Origin: Platycnemis pennipes
Taxonomy: Eukaryota; Arthropoda; Insecta; Odonata; Platycnemididae
DNA: 64,000 bases
NCBI GenBank assembly: GCA_933228895.1
Contig: OW121852.1
Span: forward strand, 55,966,872-56,030,871
Reading direction: 5' to 3'
Position 1 is the first letter of the stretch, and each line of letters begins with the position of its first letter. The notes beneath the pieces are model-generated. The model was not told the origin of the DNA. It saw only the letters and a list, made by a program, of their open reading frames with translations, and searched no databases. The position numbers and the translations under genes are program-made. Below are positions 11,900 through 22,800 of this stretch, piece after piece.

Positions 11900-12240
11900 A
11901 AGTTTTCCCGTGAAATCTACGGTTGGTTTCTCAGGGGAAGATGGAGGTCGGCGAGGGTGGGCAATTAATGGCAACTCTGCCAACCTCGTGTACCTGACTG
12001 AAAACGGACTAGCATGGGAAGCGGGCGCGCGAGACTGCGGACGCACACGTTTCAAAACGCCGACATCGGCGGACGAGGAACGTTGCGTATCTTCCCCCTG
12101 AAGCAGCTCGGGCTTCTCCGGGATCATACCCGGCGAAGTTCCCGAGGCGCGGGTGAAAGAGAAGGTCAAGTTTTGCCGGGGCTCGGTAACTCCACCGCCA
12201 TAATATGTCGCCTAAGAGGCGGGAAAGAGTTTCCTTTTTA
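11900..12240. other. GC-rich island with overlapping open frames
   Basis: CpG-containing GC-rich DNA generates overlapping frames on both strands (minus 11732-12169 and 12009-12614, plus 11910-12241). None has a recognisable domain, signal peptide or motif, and the frames overlap one another in antisense, so at most one could be coding. I regard it as a GC-rich island of unknown role. Confidence 0.45.
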
Positions 12241-12619
12241 ACGCAAATGGCTAGCCGTTCCCAGAACGTGGAAGATTGGCCGTAGCAGGAAGGTTGAAGA
12301 GGTGACCGGGCAGCAATGGAATGCGCAGATTGGGTGCCGAAAAGGTTTGTGTATTTTTTTTCATCCCTGTAAGAACGGGAAGAGGTGGAAGGTGCGAAGT
12401 TAATATGACGGAAGAAAGTTTTTTTCTTCTCTTTTTTTAATGTACGCTTTCGAGCTTCGGGAATGTGATGGATAGGCCGGGAATGTGTGCGCAGGGGACA
12501 GCGAAAAGATGAAGACGTGCTTTCGTGGACGAGGTTTGGGGCATGGGTTATCTTGGTAAGGCTAATTTCGCCGAGAGAAGTTTCAGGCTGATGTGAAAAC
12601 GTGCACCCACGCACACGTG

Positions 12620-13030
12620 CGTATGTATTAGGCGCAAATTTGGTGCGCAGAAAATGGAAATGTAGTGAAAAGTGTTTGCTCCTGAACTGCTAGAAAAATA
12701 GGTTTTTATTGAGGGGAATATAAGATGAGAAAATAGTCGTGAGTACGTTTTGGAACCGAAGGATATTTCTCGGGATATTAATGTCTAAATTTCCCGGTGA
12801 AAGATGTATGAATAATGGAGGAAAATTATAACTGATTCATTTTCAAAACTCTGTTACTAGCTCTTCCAGTCTCCACATCTTAAAATCTGCTCAATCTCTT
12901 GCCTTACAAAGTATATATTCGCATACAGTGTTCTTGATATATGCTATGGTAGCCGTTTCCCAGAATAACTAATTTCATGGTGAAAGCATTTAAAGTTGAG
13001 CTTTTTTTAACAGAAATAATTGATGTTTAC
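12620..13030. other. Unassigned DNA
   Basis: I see no feature here. Confidence 0.55.
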
Positions 13031-13076
13031 TCTGTTACATAAAAATAGATGGAAAATCACGATGGTTAACATAAAT

Positions 13077-13508
13077 CAGTAAACCGGATTTTTCCATGCT
13101 AATTACTGGTAAAGGGTGCGCGGATAATCGGGAAACACGGATAATCCGCTGTTTGGTTCTTTCCGGATCTCTACGGTACGCCGCCAAAATAATTAAACTC
13201 CATGAGAAAATAACACAATCCGCAAATGAAAAGATTCTCGCTGTGCACAATGGCATTTTACGACTTTAAAGTATCCAGCAGAGCTGTCCCGGCCGCAATT
13301 AAACGTTCGCTAGCCTCGGGTGGCGGCACGAAGCCTGGTGTAAGACATCGGACCATTCGGTAGGGCCGTAGTGAAAGTCACGATTGGAGAAAAATAACAA
13401 AAGTTTACTAACCTTTGAGACCACTGCCGATAAACTAAATAGATAGGCAATGCACGGATAATCCGCATCCCGGATAACGCGCACACGGATAATCAGAAGT
13501 TTACTGTA
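13077..13508. mobile_element. Pogo/Tigger-like non-autonomous relic
   Basis: The segment starts CAGTAAACCGGAT and ends GAAGTTTACTG followed by TA, consistent with the CAGTAAAC ends and TA target of the Tc1/mariner-pogo (Tigger) group. Several CGGATAATCCG-like motifs lie near both ends (13120-13150 and 13453-13490), as is usual for subterminal repeats in that group. The inner motifs near the two ends are partly in the same rather than inverted orientation, and the left TA is not preserved. The element is therefore degraded or rearranged. No transposase is encoded. Confidence 0.5.
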
Positions 13509-13519
13509 GCCACTAAGGC

Positions 13520-14280
13520 TTTGTGATAGTCAGCATTTTAAAATAAATTTGTGGACAGTTTGCGCTGAAAATCTGCCATCGCTCACGGAAACAATGTTCC
13601 AGCTTTATTTCTAAGTAGAATGAGCACTGCTTTCGTTAGTAGCTCGACATATGTCTCTTCAAAAGAATTCCTACCACGCGTATTTATTTTTCTGTCATGT
13701 TATTCCTCTTAACTATGGCATGGGCGTTTGCTAAAAGCATAAATTCCTTGACATATTTTAATTATATTTTTCACAAAAGCAGGCAACTTCAACTACATTT
13801 GGTTTCCTCGATTTTCGTATTTGGCTTGTCATGGAAGGCAAGGGAATCCCTTCCGGTCTCCTGGAACAATTTGGAGAGGAGCCGTTGATTTACGCAGACA
13901 TCTTACCAAGAAGGCATTTGCGACGATTGCGAGAGCATTATCATGTTTTCAAAGAGAGTTAGAATCCGGGCTCGCGCTTTATGGAGCCATAACTCGTGAT
14001 GTGTTCACACGGGGGGCATATTAATTTAGGGCGTAAGTTCTACGCTACTTTCTCGGAAATCTGTATCCTGCTTCTCCAAACCATCCTTGGTCTCTATACG
14101 CGCGTCTTTTGTATAAACATGGGAAAGGAGAACAAACTAGACATTTGGTGTGTTGCGTCCGGGAATATGTTATCTCTAAATTAAGGCAGTGTGGCTGAAA
14201 ATGATGGCCAGGAAGGTAGTTTGAAAAGATAACACTCCTACAGGATAGCTGAGGAGTTTGGTGAAAAAGTAAAAGAAAAA
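13520..14280. other. Unassigned DNA
   Basis: I see only short random open frames. Confidence 0.55.
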
Positions 14281-14303
14281 AAAATTGTAGACCCCATGTT
14301 AGG

Positions 14304-14436
14304 ATAATAGCAATTATTCCACAGAGAATAAATCATTTGCCTTGAGCGGGTCTCGAACCCGGACCCCGTGATTCCGGCCGGGTGCTCTTCCATTTGAGCT
14401 ACCAAAGCGTCATTTTTCTCGGTGGAAATTATAGAG
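14304..14436 (-). mobile_element. tRNA-derived unit (family E), left arm of foldback
   Basis: On the minus strand the order is an inner stem (CTCTATAATTTCC at 14423-14436 read on the complement), a tRNA-like head with D arm (GGTAGCTCAAATGGAAGAGC), a damaged anticodon arm, a T arm (GGGTTCGAGACCC) and acceptor strand. An A/T spacer and TTGCTATTAT tail follow. The anticodon stem does not pair properly, so this is not a functional tRNA. It is the mirror image of 14457-14588. Confidence 0.85.
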
Positions 14437-14456
14437 TTTCAATTAGCTTCGATTAG

Positions 14457-14588
14457 CTCTATAATTTCCATAGAGAAAAAGGACGCCTTGGTAGCTCAAC
14501 TGGTAGAGCACCTGGAAAACAGGGGTCCAGGTTCGAGTCCCGGTCAAGGCGAATGATTTTTTTTTCTCTGTGGAATATTTGCTATTGT
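14457..14588 (+). mobile_element. tRNA-derived unit (family E), right arm of foldback
   Basis: A nearly complete tRNA-like head lies at about 14484-14550. The acceptor strands GCCTTGG and TCAAGGC pair over 7 bp (with one G-T), and the D arm GCTC/GAGC is intact. The T arm CCAGG-TTCGAGT-CCCGG pairs in four of five positions. The region between D and T arms is several bases too short for a normal anticodon arm plus variable loop, so it is a pseudo-tRNA. A T-rich run, CTCTGTGGAATATTTGC and TATTGTGC follow. The D-arm region resembles tRNA-Lys-type heads; that origin is inference. Confidence 0.85.
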
Positions 14589-15940
14589 GCAATTTCAGCG
14601 GGTAACGCAGCTAAAGTTTTCACGGATGGTAGGTACGTGACCTTTGAATTCCCATATTAGGATTTATTTGGAAGGCATATGATTCGATAAATAATTGGTG
14701 AAAATGGTTTTAGTTCTGAAGTCCAAGGCGCTCAAATCCACAGGAATATACTCATCCAAAGTGAAAATAATTATTGAAGCTGAAGTTCAAATTATGTAGT
14801 AGAGGAATTCCATTTAAATATTGCATATAAATTCCATGAAACGTGCCGAAATAGACAACCAGCCAAAATTCGTAATGAAAAAAAATGTTCTAGAAGTTTT
14901 AACCTGTGTTCTCTTCTTCAATTTGGTATCTTTATTACCATTTTACATCCCTTATAAAACGCTCGTAATGTATGTAGCAGTTTTTATTGCAGCTGGGAAT
15001 ATTTAGAATGGCTTTAGATTATTTGGATAAATATTGATACAGCGGGGATATCAATTAAATTACAAATGATATTCGTTCAGTACCTTATATCTTGACGTTA
15101 CTTAAGGGAATTTTCAATAACTTTTCATGAGGAAACAACGTCATTAATTCCGTAAAATTATGGAAATAAAATAGTCTTCAGTTGACCCTTATTTGGAAAA
15201 TGTTGGTTTCTCTTATCGATATCCACAAAAGCATTTGCTAGGTTTTGGTTCACCCATATCCTGGAATGAAATCCCCTAAAATTGCGGTCATTTTCTTCTC
15301 CGAGCCGACAGAGATTCTGTTCTTTGTTCCTCTCGATCAACGTATGCAAGAGTGGACGGAACGCATTAAGCAGGAACCACCGCAGCATATACATACACAT
15401 CTCTTCTCCCTCCTTCCCTCTCAAATGAATTCGCTGGCGTGGGTCGATTTGCATTCGGAAGCTCGCTCGCATCGGTAACCAAATAAATATCGACCTCCTC
15501 CGGGCGGTCGACCATCCGATAACGATTTCGCGCTGCGAGACGTGGACGGTGCTGATTGCGAAAACAGCCTGCGAATGAGACGGGCGGAGGAACGGTAACT
15601 AAAAGCTCAGATAGCCGTGTGGGGGACCGCGCTTTTTCCACCGTCTGTCCGCATGAAAACTTCCCGGACTGAATCAACGAGGGGAAAAAAAGGAGCATAG
15701 GCAGGGGTAGATTGAAATAGTAATAAATCGTCTTGATTTGGGGCGAGCTTGAGGATAAATACTCCCTTCTTCCACATATTCATTTGTCAATCTTAATTAC
15801 AATTGTTTAAAGAACAAAATAAAAATAACTGCATAAATGAGTAGACCATTTAAATACAACGATAAAAAACCATTTATGTATTTACAAAATTCAAAAGAAA
15901 ATAAAAGAAATAACTAGAACCAAATAAAATAACTAGAGAA
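14589..15940. other. Unassigned DNA with a small GC-rich patch
   Basis: The patch lies near 15470-15670 and contains overlapping frames on both strands without recognisable domains. The 61-codon frame at 14821-15006 is hydrophobic but has no supporting context. Confidence 0.5.
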
Positions 15941-16175
15941 AATGCCCGAAGACAGGAATATCCGAATGCCAATAAAAGTAGGGAAATTATAACTCCGAAA
16001 CCGGTTTTTCAGTTGACCAAGGCAACCATCAACCGGTTGCAGAGTAGGTGTTAACCTTTTGAGAGCCATGAAGAAATAGCTTCTCATTTGTAACGGTCAT
16101 AATCGGTCGACCGAAAAACTGGTTTCGGAGACATAATTTCCCAAATTTAATTGGATATTCCTGTATTCGGACATT
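15941..16175. mobile_element. Inverted-repeat element with clustered palindromic blocks
   Basis: Outer blocks (AATGCCCGAAGACAGGAATA at 15941 and its near complement ending at 16175) and inner blocks (CTCCGAAACCGGTTTTTCAG at 15993 and its near complement ending at 16130) lie in nested inverted order, with a central spacer of about 85 bp. The flank just beyond the right arm (16163-16220) matches a second site at 30696-30752, so the right side belongs to a dispersed family. It is non-coding and the superfamily is unknown. Confidence 0.75.
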
Positions 16176-16295
16176 TTCACTTAAGCCAATTAAATGCTCA
16201 CCCTAATTCATCTAAACTAACTATAAGTATGATCATACGAAATAAAAATTGTACTGAAATGCTACACTACAGTAAACATATGCATTAATGAAAAG

Positions 16296-16710
16296 ATATA
16301 TTCAGAACATACTTCTGGAGCATTGTACTATATGGCAGCGAAGCATGGACAATAACAGCAGTAGAGAAGTCCAGGCTGGAAGCATTTGAAATGTGGTGCT
16401 ACCGAAGAATGATAAAGATAAAATGAATCGATCGAGTGACAAACGAAGAAGTGTTAAGAAGAGTGGGAGAGAAGAGATGCCTACTAAAAACCTTAAAAAG
16501 AAGATGGGACAACTTTATAGGCCACATCTTAAGACACGATGGCCTGATGAAGATAATCAGGGAAAAGTGAGTGGGAAGAATGGAAAAGGCAGGCCTCGTA
16601 TGAGGTATATGGAGCAAGTTGTGAATGATTTAAAAGAGAGGAGCTACGTCAATATGAAGAGGTTGGCCGATAGAAGAATCGAGTGGAGGGCTGCGTCAAA
16701 CCAATCTTAG
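16296..16710 (+). pseudogene. Non-LTR retrotransposon 3' end, reverse transcriptase C-terminus
   Basis: Conceptual translation gives the conserved C-terminal region found after the reverse transcriptase domain of many animal non-LTR elements. It holds a YGSEAWT block, LEAFEMWCYRRM, VTNEEVLRRV, a GHILRHDG block, GKGRPR and a C-terminal EWRAASNQS before the stop at 16708-16710. One in-frame TGA lies where a Trp codon is expected (about 16424), and a frameshift near 16562 breaks the frame, so it is dead. The element is 5'-truncated, typical of incomplete target-primed reverse transcription. Upstream polymerase and endonuclease are absent. The exact clade is not assigned. Confidence 0.88.
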
Positions 16711-17040
16711 GATTGACAAATAAAATAAAACTCTCCAATGGTCGTAAAATTGGCAACCCTCGTCAAGGACAATTGCTGTGTTGGTTTTCGGGAGGGTCAA
16801 TTCCACAGCAGTGACCAACTACAGCCTCTCAACCAGAAAACCCTCCTGTGGTGGTTTACGGGGATGTTACTTCCTCGTCAGTGACACAACCACAGACACA
16901 CACACTAAACCCAATTGGAATCCTTAACAGGGCTGATGGGACCCTGATCTGGATGCCTGGGTTATGAACGCAAACACACTCACAAGCACTCAGAAAAAAC
17001 ACTCACTCACACACTCAAATGGGCACACCTACTGGGAGAA
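16711..17040. other. Unassigned DNA with CA-rich stretch
   Basis: About 16970-17020 is rich in CACTCA-type repeats. The rest has no recognised feature. Confidence 0.5.
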
Positions 17041-17042
17041 TT

Positions 17043-17130
17043 GAGCTGAAAAGGAGCGTAGTTAATGTGGCAGGACAAAACGAGGATGTCCTCGTTTTGT
17101 CCTTCTACATTGACTACGCTCTTTTTGAGC
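17043..17130. repeat. Near-perfect hairpin, 2-base loop
   Basis: Arms of about 43 bp (17043-17086 and 17089-17130) are reverse complements with few mismatches. They meet at CGAGGA-TG-TCCTCG, so there is almost no loop. Such a structure suggests a foldback element or palindrome formed by template switching. It lies about 330 bp downstream of the retrotransposon tail. Confidence 0.85.
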
Positions 17131-17399
17131 TTTGAATTCGAATCCGAATTGACCCTCCAACAAATCTCCTTAGATTTGAATCTTAGGGATGTTGACCGAT
17201 GATGATGATATTCAGGTGAGGGAAAAACTTTGGTATAAAAGACTCATATCCCTAACGAAAATACTCAATGTTTGAAGACACCTTCAATAGAGCGGAGGCG
17301 AAAAAATCCTGAGAAACCTATGGAGTAAGACGGGAGGGAGCGGGGTATAAGGAGAGGTAAATGGCAGGGGTCACCACGTCAAAATTGCTTTCGAGTAAG

Positions 17400-17690
17400 G
17401 TTTAATTCGATTGCCCCCGGGCGTGTGTGGGGGTCGAAGCGTCGTGTCCCACGTCGTGGCGCATCACGGGAATGGAAGGGAGGGTGGGGAAAAGGAGGAG
17501 AAGAACTCTTGGGAGAAGGAAAATTGATCAAAGGCATTGATTACTGCGGGGCGAAGGCGGGGAAGTGGGTGGAGTCTGGCCCGGAAGAGGGCGGACGCGA
17601 TGGCGGAAGTGTTGAGGTCCGCGACTCGCGCTCTGGGAGGTGAAGGCGGTCTCGTGGAAGCAGGTTGCCTGCGTGGAAATAGTGAGAGGC
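17400..17690. other. GC-rich, purine-rich island
   Basis: The plus strand is G/A-rich with CpG. Overlapping frames of 66-86 codons on both strands lack domains. Coding is not supported. Confidence 0.45.
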
Positions 17691-17879
17691 AGGTGGAGAA
17701 GGGTGGGTGATTTCTGCGAAGCAAATGAAATGAACGCTCAACTTAGCCCCGGTCTAATGATAACAAGAGTCCGAGTCGGACGTGTCAATCTTTCCCGGAC
17801 GGAATCAAAAATTAGGTTATTTTTAAAAAGAGCGTTCTCCCACGGGAGGAATGTGTTGGTCCGAAGCATTCTTTAAGAT

Positions 17880-19390
17880 CCCAAGTTTAAAATATCTCAT
17901 GCATAAAATACGGAATGGAAAAATTTGGAATATTTCCTGAAGATTAACCTTTGATATTGCATCTATTACTGTCCTATGAATTGAAAACTATCCATCATCA
18001 GTATAAAATTCTTTTTGTTATTATAATATGTATTTTAGGTAAACATCATCCAATCCTCATTACACCGCATTTTTGAATCAACCAATAGGAAATACTGACG
18101 AGCGGAATAAAAATATGTCTAGGAAATTTACCGCCAGCTAATATTTTTGGGCATTAAAACTAAACATAATTATTGCCGACATCGTTGTATATTATGGAAA
18201 AATTCTTCATTGTTTATGCTAGCCTTAGGCATTTTTGAAGCATATAAATCGCATTCCAATGTAAATTTCGGCTCTTTGTTCTTTTATTGTGAGGGCCATT
18301 AGCAATATTGGCTCAACATTTAAATTTCACCTATCTGCATTGGAAATTACAATAATAATATTTTAGGGAGACGCTTTGGTTTGAATGTTTACTCAGCCAT
18401 TATTTATGAAATATAATGAACAGAATAAAAGTTATTTGATATTTGAATTTTTATTTCAAATGATCATTTGGATAATTAATAATGGGGTGGACTGCCTCTT
18501 ATCCCGGATATTTCACATGAGGCTTGTTATTGCGAATTCTGTTGTGTGAAGAAATATGATGAAAAAGGCAAATATGCATTGGAAACTACCAAATGCATCA
18601 CTAACATCGAGTAGAATGGCCCTTAATCTCTTTCCATTTATACACCCATGTGCTTCTCAAAATTTTCGTACTTTTTATGGCATATAATTATTGAAAACGA
18701 ATACTTTAACTTTCATCTGCTACTATTAAACGTACGACAAGGATATCAACGCTGACGATTAGTTATGGAGTTTAATGTGTTATTTTTGCATCAAATTCAA
18801 AAGGTTTACACGTCTCTCTCTACTCTGAATCCATTTTCGCCGCCAAATTGATCTCTTTTGAATGCTAATTTCCATTAATTGTACAGCCCATTTGATAACA
18901 GCAAGGAGGGCTACGGAAGCTGTGATACCTGTTCCTCGAGAGCATCAATCTCTTTCCTCCGATTCAGACTTTCAGTGGAAGAAGAGTTGCACTCGGGGTC
19001 CTTTCGCTTATGGCCGAAGAAAATCTATTTTGCATGTGCTAAATCTGAAATGGGTAAGCTCGAAGAGTTGTCTGCGCACAAGGAACAAGTAAATGTTCCG
19101 GAATTCATTCTCGTAGTTTATTATTTCCCTCCCACTTTACACTGCGCAATAAAATGATTCGTTTAAAACGGCTTTTCACCTGCTTGCGATGTCAACTCAT
19201 CATTCAGACTTCGGTGAATATCTCTTCCCTTGAGTGACTTGGAGCTTTCCTGATAAAAGCCCTATACATTCAAGTTGGGATTCGATAGAGGTTTTCACAG
19301 ACGTCACGCGAGGAACTCATCCCACTTGGTAAGCAGCCGTCTTAAAAATCGCGAAAGGTTACATGAATATGGATGGAGGAATTTTTTACG
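17880..19390. other. Unassigned AT-rich DNA
   Basis: No feature is supported. The overlapping plus-strand frames at 18862-19157 have no recognisable domain. Confidence 0.55.
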
Positions 19391-19830
19391 GGAGGTTTTG
19401 AATGTCATATCCACAACGTGCCCGGGTTGGGTGTCGCGAGACCTGTGACTGCTGTGACAGCGTGGCGATCGAGGTGAAAATGGGACGGGCGGGAAATTGA
19501 AAATCTTCGATCCAATCCCTTGGGAACACCTGTTGGAACGGAACATTTGAACCTCGTTTATATATCCACGCTGAGTCGCAACCATTCCCCCACACTAACC
19601 GCTGTAGAACCGCTATCTCTCGCAAAACCCGTCGACTGTGGGCGTGATTCCCACCCTGACTCAAGTTCCGCCCACCCACTCCTCCCACTTCTCCCCCATA
19701 CACACTCCCATTTCTGCCCGACAATCACGCAAAAGCGACTGGATCCAACACTATCTATATATGTATATTCCACGCAGGACTGGAGCCTTCTGCAATTTTC
19801 CACGTTGGGAGGCGGGAGCATTTAGGTAAA
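19390..19830. other. Moderately GC-rich island
   Basis: Overlapping frames of about 63-112 codons occur on both strands, without domains. Pyrimidine-rich tracts lie near 19660-19720. Confidence 0.4.
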
Positions 19831-22800
19831 ATCTATGTCCACATTTTTCGCTCTTGAGTATTTGCAGAAAATTGTGACCTCCATATTCAGCAGAATTCTA
19901 CGTTTCCGCATGATGCTTTCCATAGCCATCCGTTGAAATGACATGGGCGTAATGGATTGAATAGTCACTACGGTCACTACTAAACATTATTTTCGTATCG
20001 TAGAAATGTCGAAGTTACTCCCTTGGTACCTGCAGGCGATGCCGAATTTTTCAATTTAACATTTCAACATGCTCTACCTACGTGTCTTTTAAGGTTGATT
20101 ATGCGTCATAGTTTGTGCTAATTCTGTGATAAACCGAATTTGGCAGCTTATTTTTCAGCGAAAAATTTTAATAACTGGGGTAACACTCTGGTTTCTGTTT
20201 CCTAGTTATTAGTGAGCTTCTGTTCTTGGATTCTGTTCCTAGGATTTGGTGGACTCGCTGGTGCGGGCTACTTGGACTAAATATAACCCCTAAAAAATAT
20301 AATCGACTATTCATCTCTGTCTTTTCGGCCTTTACTTTTACTGTTCATCACCATTAGGACGTTAATACTAAAATAGGCATAACATGAAAATTGTACTATT
20401 TCTGTCGATTCTAATCGAATAGGTTCGAGCTAGGCTATTATGCATTTCATTTTGCAATGTGAGTCAATATTTGCATGGGAAATAATGTGCCATCAGATCA
20501 AGTTATGTCTGAGTAAATGCAAATGAAATGGCGCTGTGTATGGCCTGTACTCTTTACCCTAGTAGAGATAAATAGTTCGTAAAAATGAGCGGAAATATAA
20601 AAATAAATCGTTGCCTTATGCAGTTTGGTAAGCGAACCTTCATCATTTTAGGGTATTTCTTCATTAATGCGGAAATATTTGAGCTCTACCCATTGACTCA
20701 GAAGTCTCTTATTCGAATTCATGGGAGGCGCTTGGATACGCCCAGCTTAACCCAAGCTATGCAATGTTCTGAGTAAAAGTTATTTCTTGAAAATCACCGG
20801 CATTTATAATATAATAAAATTAATATGTTTATTGCTCCAGCAAGTTATAAACAGTACAAGAATTTCAGGGCAACGTCTCCGTACCCTAATGCTCGTATTC
20901 CATGTTTCGTTGCGTTTCGTCCTTTATGAGCTCTACCGTCATCAACCAATGAATTGAACTCTGTAGTAGGTGCAGGACGCCATGCCCTTGATTAATATTA
21001 ATATTTGGGTGAAAAGAAAACATTTGACGAAAGACTAAATTTACACAAATGGAGTAGAATATTACCTAGGAATCATTGTAAGTATTATTTTGATTTTCTT
21101 TAAATATACGCAAAATGTGAATCTAAAGGAAGCCATTTGATTGCTCCGCTAGAGAACGTAGGAAGAGTGTGGTCGAGGTGCGCAGAAGAATGTTTTGTAT
21201 CCTTGTCGCTCTTTGCCCTGCTATTCTCAATTTGGATATCTGACTATTGACACCGCGAACACCCAAAGAAATGCACCGCGAAAGAAATGCTCTGCATCAA
21301 ATTTAAATGAATGAGTAGGAAGTCTAAGGGCGTGGTTTCACCGCTGGTAAGTCATTAGCGCTTGGTGATTTTATAACTTGAATGCAGAAGGTGACGCTTT
21401 AAGATCAAGGTCCCGTTTCGATTCCGCGTTAATGACTCTTCGCAACTTTATGCACGGCATTAAAATACACACGGTGAAAACGAATAGTTGAAAAGACTGG
21501 GAATTCTTGAGCATGATTTGAGCATTGTGCTTCTATATGTGATGCGCGGTACACGCAGCCAAAATGTGAATAAGTGCAAGACGACTTAAGGAATAATTTA
21601 TAAAATGTTTCTCAAAAGTTTGTTCGAAAGATGAAATATGCCAACATTTTTAACGAATAAGTATCATGCTATGGGAGAGCAAGCATGTGGGGAAGATCAA
21701 TCGTGATTAAAATCACTAATACGTCTACCGTTTATTGTTAATCCAAACCATTTAAAATTAACTACCAGTATCTCGACTGCTAAGCCATTATCTCGAATTC
21801 TACATGCATTTAGTCATTTTAATCTTTATGGCCGCATTTAACAACTACTCAAATCTAACGAGTAAATGTTTTTTGCATTCAGCTGAATGAATATGGTATT
21901 AACGAAGCGTCTTACAGGATCAGGTTGAGATATACAGGAGGAGCAAATTTGGGAAAAAAAGATACAAATTTCAAGGCTAGGAAAGTAAATGTTATTTGTA
22001 ATTGTATTCTTCTTATCAATACATCTATTAAATGTACTATTGATTGAACTTGGAGGGCTTTTGCTTGAGGGGATTGAGCAAGTTAAATAACGAAATAACG
22101 CTTTTTATGAAGCTGTCAGTAGTAACAAAGTAATGAAATAAATCTAATTGCAAAATGATCGTTTTTGACGAAAGAAAATTTTATAAACGCAGGGGAAGGC
22201 AAGACATTTGTATGTACTGCGACATTGTACGGTGGCATGTCTCACCAATGTGGAAGCAGGATGGGAATATTTTGTAGTTTAACGATATAAAAGTCTGGAG
22301 AGAGATGGATATGGTACTCTAGGTTTATAAGAATACGCAGAAGATGTTTGATGGAAGGGAAAAGAAGATTGGCTGAACTAAAGAGTGTAAGAGGAAGAGA
22401 GGAAAGAAATTGGGATATTGAATAGCTTAAAAGAAGGTAGAATCAACGGAAAGTTTGGAAAAAGCATTATTTCATGCAAATCTCGATCAAAGTGTCCGTA
22501 CTCTTCAAACACAGAATTATGCTTAATGATCTCTAAGTTGTATTAAGGAGGTAAGTCAGGCAGGAACTGATCGGGAATGTTCTCTTAATAGAGGACACGC
22601 AAATTAACTTTTCTTTTTGTATTCATTGTTATTAGGAAAATATTCTTTGATGAGAAATGATGGAAGGAGAAGCCCAGTTGGAGTTTTCAAATCCAGCAGA
22701 TTAAAACGCCAGAAAAAGCTTCCTATTTTCAAAATACGCAACGAAATTATTTTATTTTATTTTGTGTGTTTTATATTTGAAACCAGCGACTTTGAACTTG

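Noticed and set aside
14484..14552. Functional tRNA gene
   Set aside because: Acceptor, D and T arms are tRNA-like, but the anticodon region is several bases short and cannot form a normal stem and loop. It is part of a repeated mobile unit.
14821..15006. Hydrophobic 61-codon frame resembling membrane segments
   Set aside because: Hydrophobic peptides arise easily from T-rich DNA. No receptor signature motif or flanking exon was found.
22260..22450. Purine-rich stretch that might be another LINE tail
   Set aside because: A few residues (EGRINGKFGK) resemble the GKVxGKxGKGRP block, but the other conserved blocks are missing. Similarity is at the level expected by chance.
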